Shown here: positions 9,590-20,363 of the stretch, piece after piece
Numbering within the stretch: the first letter of the stretch is position 1
Layout: every line of letters starts with the position of its first letter
DNA from: Ancylobacter sp. WKF20
Lineage (GTDB): Bacteria > Pseudomonadota > Alphaproteobacteria > Rhizobiales > Xanthobacteraceae
Length of the DNA: 64,000 nt
Direction: 5' to 3'
NCBI RefSeq assembly: GCF_029760895.1
Contig: NZ_CP121679.1
Location: forward strand, 434,001-498,000
Program-made: the position numbers and the translations under genes
The notes under the pieces: model-generated
What the model was told of the DNA's origin: nothing
The model's input: the letters and a program-made list of their open reading frames with translations, nothing else
The model's database searches: none

Positions 9590-10551
9590 GTCGTGTCGAA
9601 AAACCGTCCCAGCTTGCCCTTGAGCAGCGCCTGTTGCGCGCCCATGCCGGGATAATCGACATGCCCCGCATCCAGAATGACGGTCTCATGGCGGTTCGAT
9701 GTCGCGGCGGCATTGGCGAGCGAGAACTGGCAGGGCGGCGCCACCGCCGGATCGAAGCGCGCCACGGCGGTGATCAGCGGGATGGTGATGCGCGTCGCCG
9801 CGCTGGCGGAATCGAATAGAGCGAGCGTCTCCACCACCGAACCGTGCCGGGCCTGATAGGCCTGCACCGCGGCGGCGCTGCCAATGCTCGGCAAGGAGAG
9901 CCAGAGCGGCATGTTGCCAAAGGTCGGCACGCTCAGATGCGCGCGGGCGATCCGCGTCTCCAGGGCCAGCGCCAGCGCGCCAAGCCCGCCCGAGAAGCTG
10001 GTGCCGCTATAGCCGATATGGCCGGCCAGCGCGGGGTAGAGCGCAAGCAGGGCGGAGACGGCGAGCCAGATATCCTCCACGCAGCCGCCGAGAATGTAGC
10101 GCTCGGGCTTGTCGATATGATCGAGCACATGGAAGGCGGGATCGTCGGAGATCGGCGGGCGCCGGCTGCGCGAGAGGCCGCGCAGGCAGGGAAACAGCAC
10201 CGCCGCCTCGCGCAGCGGCAGGTCGAGATCCGGCCCGGCGCGCCCGCCATAGCCATGGCCGACAATGATCCCGCGCTTCACCGGCGCGTGCTTCGGCAGC
10301 AGCAGCCAGCCGCCGATGGGAAAGTCGTCGGTCGAGGTGTAGGCGAGGTCATGCACCGTCCAATAGGCATGGCGCAGCGGGTTGCGGGTGAGGCGCGGGG
10401 CGGGGTCGCGCCGAAGGGCCCGCTCATAGCGCGGCTGCCAGAAGGCATCGAAGCCCGGCGCCAGCGGCGGCGGGCGCAGCGCGGCGAGGTCGCGCAGGCT
10501 AAAACCCTGCGTCGGGTCGAACGGGTAGGGGTGGGCGGTCGGCATCGGCAT
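9586..10551 (-). CDS. Acetylxylan-esterase-like alpha/beta hydrolase
   Basis: A 321-residue alpha/beta hydrolase resembling the acetyl xylan esterase/cephalosporin-C deacetylase family. Visible are the oxyanion-side segment GIIVGHGYGGRAGPDL, the nucleophile region GYSGTSFSGGLGALALA (about residues 175-190) and PLITAVARFDPAVAPP carrying a likely acid residue; AGHVDYPG near the C-terminus holds the likely catalytic histidine. No signal peptide is apparent. It precedes and overlaps the second esterase gene by four bases. A second in-frame ATG two codons downstream is an equally possible start. True substrate is unknown; small-acyl ester hydrolysis is the family expectation. Confidence 0.7.
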   Translation of the reverse strand: MPMPTAHPYPFDPTQGFSLRDLAALRPPPLAPGFDAFWQPRYERALRRDPAPRLTRNPLRHAYWTVHDLAYTSTDDFPIGGWLLLPKHAPVKRGIIVGHGYGGRAGPDLDLPLREAAVLFPCLRGLSRSRRPPISDDPAFHVLDHIDKPERYILGGCVEDIWLAVSALLALYPALAGHIGYSGTSFSGGLGALALALETRIARAHLSVPTFGNMPLWLSLPSIGSAAAVQAYQARHGSVVETLALFDSASAATRITIPLITAVARFDPAVAPPCQFSLANAAATSNRHETVILDAGHVDYPGMGAQQALLKGKLGRFFDTT

Positions 10552-10610
10552 GGTCAGGCAGAATCCTGGCGGTAGAGCGCCAGACTAGCCGCACCGCGCC
10601 GACAAATCCC

Positions 10611-12044
10611 TCACCCCGCGCTGCCCATCTCGCCGGGCGGCTCGGGCATCCGCGCGGGCTTGACCTTGCGCTGGGCGAGTTCGGCGCCGGCATTGGCGGG
10701 CAGGCGGATGAAGAAGAACACGGAGCACACGGCGATGCCGGCCACCACCAGGAAGGCGACGCTGAAATCGTCGAGGGTGAGGTGCATCCGCCCGTGAAAG
10801 GCGCGCATGGCGTCGATCACCAGCGCGGCGACCGCGACGCCGGTGGAGATCGCCACCTGCTGGGCGACGCTGGCGAAGCTGGTCGCCCGGCTCATCGCCT
10901 CGGTCGGCACGTCGGCATAGGAGAGGGCGTTGGTGCTGGTGAATTGCAGCGAGCGGAAGAAGCCGCCGAGCAGCAGCGCCCCCATCAGGACGAGATGCGG
11001 CGTCGATGGGGTGAAGGCCGCCGCTACGGCGATGAAGGCCGAGGCGATGAAGCAGTTGACGATCAGCACCCGGCGGAAGCCGAAGGCGCGGATGATCGGC
11101 GCGGCCGAGAACTTCATCGTCATCGCCCCCGCCGCCGAGACGAAGGTGATGAGCCCGGAGGCGAAGGGCGACAGGCCGAAGCCGAGCTGAAGCACCAGCG
11201 GCAGCAGGAAAGGCATCGCCCCGATGCCGATGCGGAACAGCGAGGCGCCGACCACGCCGGCGAAGAAGGTGGGGATGCGCAACAGTTTCAGGTCGAGGAT
11301 CGGCCGCTCGGTGCGGCGGGCATGGCGGATGTAGAACGCCATCGCCACCGCCCCGACGAGAATGACCGCGAGCGCGATGCGCGGCTCCACCGCGTGCTGG
11401 CCGAGCAGGGCGAAGCCGAAGACGAGGCCGGCGAGGCCGACGCCGGAGAGCATCATGCCCCGGAAATCGAAGGGCGGCACATCCTCCTCGCGAATGTCGG
11501 GGATGAAGCGCGAGGCCAGCGCGACGCCGACAATACCGATGGGGATGTTGAGGAAGAAGATGTAGCGCCAGTCGAAATAGGTGGTGATGAAGCCACCGAG
11601 TGGCGGGCCGAACACTGGCCCGAGCAGCGCCGGCACGGTGAGCCAGGCGAGCGCGGAAACCAGCTCCTCCTTCGGCACGGTGCGCAAGATGACGAGCCGC
11701 CCCACCGGCACCATCATCGCCCCGCCGAGCCCCTGGATGATGCGGTAGATCACGAAATCCGGCAGCGACTGCGCGAGCCCGCAGAGCAGCGAGCCGATGG
11801 TGAAGACGATGATCGCCGCGCGAAAGACGGTGCGCGAGCCGAATCGGTCGGCGAACCAGCCGCTCGCCGGGATGAACACGGCGAGGCTGAGCAGATAGGA
11901 GGTCAGGGCGAGCTTGAGCGCGATCGGGTCTTCGTTGAGATCTTTCGCGATGGCCGGCAGCGAGGTGGCGAGCACCGTCGAATCAAGCTGTTCCATGAAC
12001 AGGGCGCAGGCGACGATCAGCGGGACGAGACGTTCGGGGCGCAC
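10611..12044 (-). CDS. DHA2 family multidrug efflux MFS transporter
   Basis: Inner-membrane proton-coupled exporter of 477 residues with 13-14 predicted helices. Family marks include LDSTVLATSLPAIAKDL in helix 1 (motif D1), the GWFADRFGSR loop (motif A) and GPVFGPPLGGFI (antiporter motif C), together typical of EmrB/QacA-type drug:H+ antiporters. No membrane-fusion partner (EmrA-like) or adjacent regulator is present, so it may act alone. A 14-base triple tandem repeat lies just upstream of its start (12071-12112). The C-terminal tail is short and hydrophilic. Substrate cannot be read. Confidence 0.85.
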   Translation of the reverse strand: MRPERLVPLIVACALFMEQLDSTVLATSLPAIAKDLNEDPIALKLALTSYLLSLAVFIPASGWFADRFGSRTVFRAAIIVFTIGSLLCGLAQSLPDFVIYRIIQGLGGAMMVPVGRLVILRTVPKEELVSALAWLTVPALLGPVFGPPLGGFITTYFDWRYIFFLNIPIGIVGVALASRFIPDIREEDVPPFDFRGMMLSGVGLAGLVFGFALLGQHAVEPRIALAVILVGAVAMAFYIRHARRTERPILDLKLLRIPTFFAGVVGASLFRIGIGAMPFLLPLVLQLGFGLSPFASGLITFVSAAGAMTMKFSAAPIIRAFGFRRVLIVNCFIASAFIAVAAAFTPSTPHLVLMGALLLGGFFRSLQFTSTNALSYADVPTEAMSRATSFASVAQQVAISTGVAVAALVIDAMRAFHGRMHLTLDDFSVAFLVVAGIAVCSVFFFIRLPANAGAELAQRKVKPARMPEPPGEMGSAG

Positions 12045-13903
<1,859 letters not shown>

Positions 13904-13938
13904 GCCCTCCCGGAGCGTTCGCGCCCCGCTGAGAGAGA

Positions 13939-14379
13939 GTGCCGCGCGTGAGCGTCCAGGCCATCCTTCTGCCGGTCTTCGTGCAGATCGCGCTCACCTT
14001 CGCCGTGCTATTCCGCCTCGGAACGGTTCGGCTGCGGGCGGTGCGGGCCGGCAGCGTGGCGCGCGAGCGCGTGATGATCGACGACAGTGGCTGGCCGGCC
14101 GAGGTGCGGCAGGCCAGCAACTGTTTTCGCAACCAGTTCGAGCTGCCCGTGCTGTTCTACGCGCTGGTGGCTCTTGCCCTCATTACCCGGCAGGCCGATG
14201 GCGTGTTCGTCGTCCTCGCCTGGGTGTTCGTCCTCTCCCGCATCGTTCATGCGGTGGTACATGTCACCACCAATGAGCTGCGCTGGCGCTTTCCGTCCTA
14301 CATGGTCGGAGTCGTGGTGCTGGCGGCGATGTGGATCCTTTTCGCGCTGGCGATCCTGATCGCGCCCGCGCTGCCCTGA
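13939..14379 (+). CDS. MAPEG family membrane protein
   Basis: Small integral membrane protein of 146 residues with four predicted helices, matching the MAPEG (membrane-associated eicosanoid/glutathione metabolism) family. Typical are the FRNQFELPVLFYALVALAL segment (about residues 65-85) and SRIVHAVVHVTTNELRWRFPSYMVG. Bacterial members are mostly uncharacterised; some have glutathione transferase or peroxidase activity. The start is GTG at 13939 (a GTG three codons later is also possible). It lies 35 bases after guaB and 10 before the RsmB-like gene, so it may be co-transcribed with them. Confidence 0.8.
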   Translation: MPRVSVQAILLPVFVQIALTFAVLFRLGTVRLRAVRAGSVARERVMIDDSGWPAEVRQASNCFRNQFELPVLFYALVALALITRQADGVFVVLAWVFVLSRIVHAVVHVTTNELRWRFPSYMVGVVVLAAMWILFALAILIAPALP

Positions 14380-14389
14380 CGGAGACCGC

Positions 14390-15715
14390 ATGACACCGGC
14401 TGCCCGGCTATCCGCCGCTATCGAGGTGATCGGCACCATTCTGGCCGAACGCCGCCCGGCCGCCGACGTGCTGAAGGACTGGGGCCGCGCCCACCGCTTC
14501 GCCGGTTCCGGCGACCGCGCCGCGTTGTCCTCCCTCGTCTACGACGCGCTGCGCCGGCGCGCCTCCAGCGCCTATCTGATGGGCGAGACGCTGGGCGAGG
14601 AGACGCCGCGCGGCGTCGCGCTCGGCATGATGAAGCTCGGCCGTGGGCTCGATGTCGAGGCCATCAGCGCGCTGTGCGACGGCGCGCGCTTTGCCCCCGC
14701 GCCGCTGACCGAGGCCGAGCGTGCGCGCCTCACGGAAGCCACGCTGGACGACGCGCCGGCCTTCGTCCGCGGCGACTACCCGGAATGGCTGGATGCTTCT
14801 TTGGAGGCGGTGTTCGGCGAGGCACGTGACGCGGAAGGCGCGGCGCTGGCCGACCGCGCGCCGCTGGACCTGCGCGTCAACTCGCTCAAGGGCACCATCG
14901 ACAAGGCGCAGCAGCAGGTCGCCCACCTCAATCCGGTGCCCGGCCCATGGTCGCCGCTCACCCTGCGCATCGCGCTGGAGGCGGACGGCAAGGCGCCCCC
15001 GCTCACCGCTGAGCCGGCCTATATCAAGGGCCTCGTCGAGATTCAGGACGAGGGCTCGCAGATCGCCGCTATCCTCGCCGCCCCGCCGCGTGGCGGGCAG
15101 GTGCTGGACCTGTGCGCCGGCGGTGGCGGCAAGACGCTGGAACTCGCCGCGCTGATGGACAATGCCGGCCAGCTCTACGCCTATGACGACGATCTGCGCC
15201 GCCTCGCGCCGATCCATGAGCGCATCCAGCGCGCTGGCATCCACAATGTGCAGGTCCGCTCGCCCAAGGGACGCGGACCGGAGCGCGGCGACGTGCTGGC
15301 CGATCTTGTCGGCCGCATGGACCTCGTCCTCGTCGACGCGCCCTGCACCGGCACCGGCACCTGGCGCCGCAACCCCGACGCCAAATGGCGGATGCGGCCG
15401 GGCGCGCTGGCCGAGCGCATCAAGGAGCAGGCGGAAATCCTCGACGCCGCCGCCCCCTTCGTGAAGCCGGGCGGGCGGCTCGCCTACGTCACCTGCTCGC
15501 TGCTGGATGAAGAGAACATCGCGCAGATCCGCGCCTTTACCGCGCGCCACCCGGCCTTCCGCGTCATCCCGCCGGCCGAGAGCGTGCTCGCTTTGGGCGA
15601 GCGCGGCCTTGCTCTGGCGGGGGCGGCGCTGATGCGGCCGGAAGGCATTCTGCTGACGCCGCGCCGCACCGGAACCGACGGTTTCTTCGTCAGCATCATG
15701 GTGCGCGACGCCTGA
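14390..15715 (+). CDS. RsmB/NOP family class I SAM-dependent RNA methyltransferase
   Basis: RNA cytosine-C5 methyltransferase of 441 residues, probably acting on 16S rRNA. An N-terminal NusB/RsmB-like helical region ([20 protein letters not shown]) precedes the catalytic Rossmann domain: [14 protein letters not shown] motif [19 protein letters not shown], motif [20 protein letters not shown] with one catalytic cysteine, and motif [13 protein letters not shown] with the second. Assignment to RsmB itself is not certain because several m5C methyltransferases share these motifs. It sits between the MAPEG gene and guaA, seven bases before an alternative guaA start. Confidence 0.88.
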   Translation: MTPAARLSAAIEVIGTILAERRPAADVLKDWGRAHRFAGSGDRAALSSLVYDALRRRASSAYLMGETLGEETPRGVALGMMKLGRGLDVEAISALCDGARFAPAPLTEAERARLTEATLDDAPAFVRGDYPEWLDASLEAVFGEARDAEGAALADRAPLDLRVNSLKGTIDKAQQQVAHLNPVPGPWSPLTLRIALEADGKAPPLTAEPAYIKGLVEIQDEGSQIAAILAAPPRGGQVLDLCAGGGGKTLELAALMDNAGQLYAYDDDLRRLAPIHERIQRAGIHNVQVRSPKGRGPERGDVLADLVGRMDLVLVDAPCTGTGTWRRNPDAKWRMRPGALAERIKEQAEILDAAAPFVKPGGRLAYVTCSLLDEENIAQIRAFTARHPAFRVIPPAESVLALGERGLALAGAALMRPEGILLTPRRTGTDGFFVSIMVRDA

Positions 15716-15761
15716 GCCGGATATGAACCCACGATTGCCGAACGAGCTGATAGAGACCGAC

Positions 15762-17333
15762 ATGAGCCAGACCGAGACGACGCCCGAGCACGACACGATC
15801 CTCATCATCGACTTCGGTTCGCAGGTCACCCAGCTCATCGCCCGCCGCGTGCGCGAGGAGGGGGTCTATTCCGAGATCGTGCCCTTCCAGAGCGCGGCGG
15901 AAGCCTTCACCCGCGTGAAGCCGAAGGGCATCATCTTCTCCGGCGGCCCGGCCTCGGTGCTCGATGAGAACAGCCCACGCGCGCCGCAGGAAGCCTTCGA
16001 GGCCGGCGTGCCGATCTTCGCCATCTGCTACGGCCAGCAGACCTGCGCCGTGCAGCTCGGCGGCACGGTGGAAGGCGGCCATGCCGCCGAATTCGGCCGC
16101 GCCGAGGTGAAGGTGCAGAAGCCCAGCGCGCTCTATGAGGGCGTGTGGGAGGTCGGCGGCTCCTATCCCGTATGGATGAGCCATGGCGACCGCGTGACGA
16201 AGCTGCCCGAGGGCTTCGAGGTCGTCGCCACCTCCGAGAACGCGCCCTGCGCGGTGGCGGTCAATGAAGAGCGCCGCATCTACACCACCATGTTCCACCC
16301 GGAAGTGATGCACACGCCGAACGGCGCCGCGCTCATCCGCAACTTCGTGCGCAAGATCTCCGGCGCCCGCGCCGACTGGAGCATGAAGGCGTTCCGCGAG
16401 GAGGCCATCCGCCGCATCCGCGAGCAGGTGGGCGAGGGACGGGTGATCTGCGGCCTGTCGGGCGGCGTGGACTCGTCCGTCGCGGCGGTGCTGATCCACG
16501 AGGCGATCGGCGACCAGCTCACCTGCGTCTTCGTCGATCACGGCCTGTTGCGCCTCGGTGAGGCCGAGAAGGTCGTCACCCTGTTCCGCGACGCCTACAA
16601 CATCCCGCTGGTGCATGTGGACGCTTCCGAGATGTTCCTCGGCGCGCTGGAAGGCGTGACCGACCCGGAAGTGAAGCGCAAGACGATCGGCAAGCTGTTC
16701 ATCGACGTGTTCGAGGACGAGGCCAAGAAGATCGGTGGCGCCGGCTTCCTGGCCCAGGGCACGCTCTACCCGGACGTGATCGAGAGCGTGAGCTTCTCCG
16801 GTGGCCCGTCGGTGACCATCAAGAGCCACCACAATGTTGGCGGCCTGCCCGCGCGCATGAACATGCAGCTGGTCGAGCCGCTGCGCGAATTGTTCAAGGA
16901 CGAGGTACGCGCGCTCGGCCGCGAACTCGGCCTGCCCGACATCTTCGTCGGCCGCCACCCCTTCCCGGGGCCGGGCCTCGCCATTCGCTGCCCCGGCGAG
17001 ATCACCCGCGAGAAACTCGACATCCTGCGTCTCGCTGACGAGATCTACCTCGAAGAGATCCGCCGCCACGGCCTCTATGAGGAGATCTGGCAGGCCTTCG
17101 CCGTGATCCTGCCGGTGAAGACCGTCGGCGTGATGGGCGACTACCGCACCTATGACTATGTGGTCGGCCTGCGCGCCGTGACCTCGGTCGATGGCATGAC
17201 GGCGGATTTCTACCCCTTCGACATGGCCTTCCTCGGCCGCGTCGCCACCCGCATCGTCAACGAGGTCAAGGGCGTCAACCGCGTGGTCTACGACGTAACC
17301 TCCAAGCCGCCGGGGACCATCGAGTGGGAGTGA
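15762..17333 (+). CDS. guaA: GMP synthase (glutamine-hydrolysing)
   Basis: Converts XMP to GMP using ATP and glutamine; cytoplasmic, final step of GMP synthesis. The N-terminal class I amidotransferase domain has [25 protein letters not shown] with nucleophile Cys89 and HPEVMHT with the catalytic His. The ATP-pyrophosphatase domain has the P-loop [10 protein letters not shown] near residue 233, and the C-terminal dimerisation domain ends KPPGTIEWE as expected. An ATG at 15723 is in frame, but 15762 (MSQTETT) fits the family and follows GATAGAGACC. Length about 523 residues is normal. Confidence 0.97.
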   Translation: MSQTETTPEHDTILIIDFGSQVTQLIARRVREEGVYSEIVPFQSAAEAFTRVKPKGIIFSGGPASVLDENSPRAPQEAFEAGVPIFAICYGQQTCAVQLGGTVEGGHAAEFGRAEVKVQKPSALYEGVWEVGGSYPVWMSHGDRVTKLPEGFEVVATSENAPCAVAVNEERRIYTTMFHPEVMHTPNGAALIRNFVRKISGARADWSMKAFREEAIRRIREQVGEGRVICGLSGGVDSSVAAVLIHEAIGDQLTCVFVDHGLLRLGEAEKVVTLFRDAYNIPLVHVDASEMFLGALEGVTDPEVKRKTIGKLFIDVFEDEAKKIGGAGFLAQGTLYPDVIESVSFSGGPSVTIKSHHNVGGLPARMNMQLVEPLRELFKDEVRALGRELGLPDIFVGRHPFPGPGLAIRCPGEITREKLDILRLADEIYLEEIRRHGLYEEIWQAFAVILPVKTVGVMGDYRTYDYVVGLRAVTSVDGMTADFYPFDMAFLGRVATRIVNEVKGVNRVVYDVTSKPPGTIEWE

Positions 17334-17352
17334 ACTAGGGTGGTTTCAGACC

Positions 17353-17370
17353 ATCCCGCCATAGCGGGAT
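17353..17370 (+). terminator. Hairpin after guaA
   Basis: Perfect 7-bp stem ATCCCGC (17353-17359) and GCGGGAT (17364-17370) with a four-base loop, 20 bases past the guaA stop. There is no T tract, so it could be a factor-dependent terminator or an mRNA-stabilising stem. Confidence 0.4.
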
Positions 17371-17913
17371 CCGCACCAGCGCTATCGTCGCGTTGAGCCG
17401 CGCAAGCGCGCGCTGTCTCCATCGGACGTCCGCGCGGTCCTGGCAGCTCAGGATCACGTGGCGGCGGCGCCCACGCTGCGCTTAGCGGTGACGTTTTTGC
17501 TGCTGACCTGTCACAGATCGCCCCATCGACATCGCGATAGGCGACAACCGGTGCGCCGATGTCCATGCCGGCCATCGACACTTCGCCCGCTTCGAAGCGC
17601 AAGTCTCCCTGACTATCGCGGATCAGCTTGATCAGGTTGCGGATCAGCGCCTGCCGCGGCCCAAGGCGTGCGGGCGGGAGGTCAGACGCCGCCCCCGAAG
17701 TTCTCGTGGAACATCCGGCTTTCGCCAACGAGGCGGAACTTGGTGATGCCGCTGTAAGGCGGGCCGGCGAGGATCTGTTCGCCGCCCATCAAGGCGAGAG
17801 GAAACGCGGTGGCGGGATCGGCCAACGCGTCGTCCAACATGATGATGGCCGCTATTCACACCAAGGAGGCGTGTGAATAAATCGGACCGGTCCGCCGGTA
17901 ATACGTATGTGTG

Positions 17914-17931
17914 CCGCTGATATATCGGCGG
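17914..17931. promoter_or_regulatory. 18-bp dyad upstream of the YdeP-cioAB operon
   Basis: CCGCTGATATATCGGCGG is a near-perfect palindrome with a single non-complementary pair (T opposite G). A second inverted repeat, ACCGG-TCCG-CCGGT, lies at 17886-17899. Both lie between 127 and 173 bases before the operon's first ATG and are candidate operators. No known consensus is assigned. Confidence 0.35.
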
Positions 17932-18058
17932 ATCATTTATCCGGAGGTGAGCCTCGACCCTAATGGCGTCGGGGCTGCCTGCCGATCTTCCAACGTGTGG
18001 CAACTCCCGGCCGGCTCCTCGCCCGGCCGCTCTCCGAAGCCCGCGACAGGAGACCGGT

Positions 18059-20359
18059 ATGGCTACCGTCAAGACCATTCGCCCCTATCACGAACCCGCC
18101 GGCGGCTGGGGGGCGCTGAAGGCCATGGGCACGGCGCTGCTGGAGCAGCATGTCGCTGTCTCCGGCATGGCGACGCTGTCGCGCATGAACCAGCCCGGCG
18201 GCTTCGATTGCCCGGGCTGCGGCTGGGCCGACCCGAAGAACCCCTCGCCCTTCGAATATTGTGAGAATGGCGGAAAGGCGGTCGCGTGGGAGGCGACCAC
18301 CAAGCGCTGCACGCCCGATTTCTTCGCCAGCTTCACCGTCAGCGAGCTGGAAGCCTTCACTGACTTCGAGCTGGAAATGCAGGGCCGGCTGACCCACCCG
18401 CTGCGCTATGAGGCGCGCACGGATCGGTATGTGCCGGTGAGCTGGGAGGACGCGTTCGCGCTGGTCGGACGGCATCTCAACGCCCTGCCAAACCCGAACA
18501 TGGCCGAGTTCTACACCTCGGGCCGCGCCTCGAACGAGGCGGCGTTTCTCTACCAGCTCTTCGCCCGCGCGTTCGGCACCAACAATTTCCCCGACTGCTC
18601 GAACATGTGCCACGAGGCGACGAGCGTCGGCCTGCCGCAATCTATCGGCGTCGGCAAGGGGACGGTTCTGCTGGAGGATTTCGACAAGGCCGACGCCATT
18701 CTGATCTTCGGCCAGAACCCCGGTACCAACTCCCCGCGCATGATGACGGAGCTGCGCAACGCCTCGCGCCGGGGCGCGACCATTCTCTCCTTCAACCCGT
18801 TCCGCGAGCGGGCGCTGGAGCGCTTCCAGGCGCCGCAGAACCCGGTGGAGATGGCGACGCTGACCTCGACGCCGATCTCGTCGCGGGTCTTTCAGGTGAA
18901 GGTCGGCGGCGACGTCGCCGTGCTCAAGGGCATGATGAAGTACCTGATCGATGCCGACCGGCTGGCGCGTACCGCCAACACGGCCCCGGTGCTCGACTGG
19001 GACTTCATCCACGGGCACAGCGTCGGCGTCGATGACCTGATCGCCGATCTCGACGCCACCTCCTGGGACGACATCACCCGCCGGAGCGGCCTTACCCGCG
19101 CGGAGATCGAGAGCGCGGGCGCCGCCTATGCGAAGGCCGAGCGCGCCATCCTCGTCTATGGCATGGGCATCACCCAGCATCGCCACGGCACGCACAACGT
19201 CCAGCAGATCGCCAACCTCGCTTTGCTGCGCGGCAATGTCGGGCGCGAGGGCACCGGCATCTGCCCGGTGCGCGGCCATTCCAATGTGCAGGGCGACCGC
19301 ACGGTCGGCATCACGGAAATCCCCTCGGCGGAGTTCCTTGACCGGCTGGAAGCGCGCTACGGCTTCGCCCCGCCCCGCGCGCCCGGCCATAATGTGGTGA
19401 CGGCGCTCGAAGCGATGCTGCGCGGCGAGGTCCGGGTGTTCATCGGCCTCGGCGGCAATTTCGCCGCCGCCATTCCCGACTGGCAGCGCACGCAGGAGGC
19501 GATGCGCCGGCTCGACCTCACCGTCCACATCGCCACCAAGCTGAACCGCAGCCACCTCTTCCATGGCCGCGACGCGCTGATCCTGCCCTGCCTCGGCCGT
19601 ACCGAGCGCGATCTGCAGGCGGGCGGACCGCAGGTGGTGACGGTTGAGGACTCCATGTCGATGGTTCACGCCTCCTCCGGCCACAATCCGCCCGCGTCGG
19701 AGCATCTCAAGAGCGAGCCGGCCATCATCGCCGGCATGGCGCGGGCGACGCTGGGCGGCGGATCACGGATCGGCTGGGAAAAGCTGATCGGCGACTACGC
19801 GCTGATCCGCGAGGAGATCGAGGCGATCTTCCCGATCTTTCAGGGCTACAACGCCCGGATCGAGCTGCCCGGCGGCTTTCATCTCACCTCGCTGGCGCGC
19901 GAGCGCGTCTGGGCGACGCCGGCCGGCAAGGCGACCTTCCTCGTCTGCGAGGGGCTCTGCGAAGACCCGGCGATCGGCGAGGCGGATGCGCTGTGGCTGA
20001 CCACGGTGCGCAGCCACGACCAGTACAACACGACGCTCTATTCCACGTCCGACCGCTACCGCGGGGTCTATGGTCAGCGCGATGTGCTGTTCCTCAACCG
20101 CGACGAGATCACCCGGCGCGGCCTCGCCGATGGCGACCGCGTGGATATCGCAACCGTGGCGACCGACGGCCTGACGCGTTTGGTCAGCGGTTTCCGCATC
20201 GTTGCCTACGATTTTCCGGATGGCAGTTGCGCCGCCTACTACCCGGAGACCAATCCGCTCGTCCCCCTCTACGCCCATGACCCGCAGAGCTTCACCCCGT
20301 CCTCCAAGGGCGTGCCGGTGCGGATCGTGAAGTCCACACTCCAGCCGGGAGCGCAGTGA
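18059..20359 (+). CDS. FdhF/YdeP family molybdopterin oxidoreductase
   Basis: Large molybdopterin enzyme of about 766 residues resembling YdeP and the FdhF-like alpha subunits. The N-terminal CPGC (Cys51, Cys54) and FEYCENGGKAVAWE (Cys68) are family-typical. SNMCHEATSVGLPQSIGVGKGT carries Cys184 at the position where E. coli FdhF has its selenocysteine. Molybdopterin-binding blocks include ADAILIFGQNPGTNSPRM, LLRGNVGREGTGICPVRGHSNVQG and DQYNTTLYSTSDRYRGVYGQRD. No signal peptide or membrane anchor, so cytoplasmic. The ATG at 18059 has ACAGGAG upstream; an in-frame ATG at 17963 is unlikely. It is followed after four bases by cioA, which suggests its electrons reach the quinone pool or that both serve acid/redox stress. 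Formate as substrate is not shown. Confidence 0.85.
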   Translation: MATVKTIRPYHEPAGGWGALKAMGTALLEQHVAVSGMATLSRMNQPGGFDCPGCGWADPKNPSPFEYCENGGKAVAWEATTKRCTPDFFASFTVSELEAFTDFELEMQGRLTHPLRYEARTDRYVPVSWEDAFALVGRHLNALPNPNMAEFYTSGRASNEAAFLYQLFARAFGTNNFPDCSNMCHEATSVGLPQSIGVGKGTVLLEDFDKADAILIFGQNPGTNSPRMMTELRNASRRGATILSFNPFRERALERFQAPQNPVEMATLTSTPISSRVFQVKVGGDVAVLKGMMKYLIDADRLARTANTAPVLDWDFIHGHSVGVDDLIADLDATSWDDITRRSGLTRAEIESAGAAYAKAERAILVYGMGITQHRHGTHNVQQIANLALLRGNVGREGTGICPVRGHSNVQGDRTVGITEIPSAEFLDRLEARYGFAPPRAPGHNVVTALEAMLRGEVRVFIGLGGNFAAAIPDWQRTQEAMRRLDLTVHIATKLNRSHLFHGRDALILPCLGRTERDLQAGGPQVVTVEDSMSMVHASSGHNPPASEHLKSEPAIIAGMARATLGGGSRIGWEKLIGDYALIREEIEAIFPIFQGYNARIELPGGFHLTSLARERVWATPAGKATFLVCEGLCEDPAIGEADALWLTTVRSHDQYNTTLYSTSDRYRGVYGQRDVLFLNRDEITRRGLADGDRVDIATVATDGLTRLVSGFRIVAYDFPDGSCAAYYPETNPLVPLYAHDPQSFTPSSKGVPVRIVKSTLQPGAQ

Positions 20360-20363
20360 TCCC

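Larger units (their letters stand above)
17334..18058. other. Long intergenic region between guaA and the FdhF/YdeP gene
   Basis: These 725 bases hold no gene I can recognise. Short open frames exist on the minus strand: a 53-codon frame at 17682-17840 with protein-like composition (ALMGGEQILAGPPYSG, FRLVGESRMFHENFGGG) but no clear ribosome-binding site, and a frame across 17480-17720 containing LIRNLIKLIRDSQGDLRFEAG. Together they could be remnants of a decayed gene. The last 180 bases contain two dyads and the leader of the YdeP-cio operon. Confidence 0.4.

Noticed and set aside
17288..17728. 146-codon minus-strand frame reading into the 3' end of guaA
   Set aside because: The C-terminal part is antisense to the conserved end of guaA, so the frame as a whole cannot be a gene; only its N-terminal half might be a remnant.
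17960..19705. Minus-strand open frame of 581 codons opposite the YdeP-type gene
   Set aside because: Shadow of the molybdoenzyme gene; composition typical of antisense frames in GC-rich DNA.
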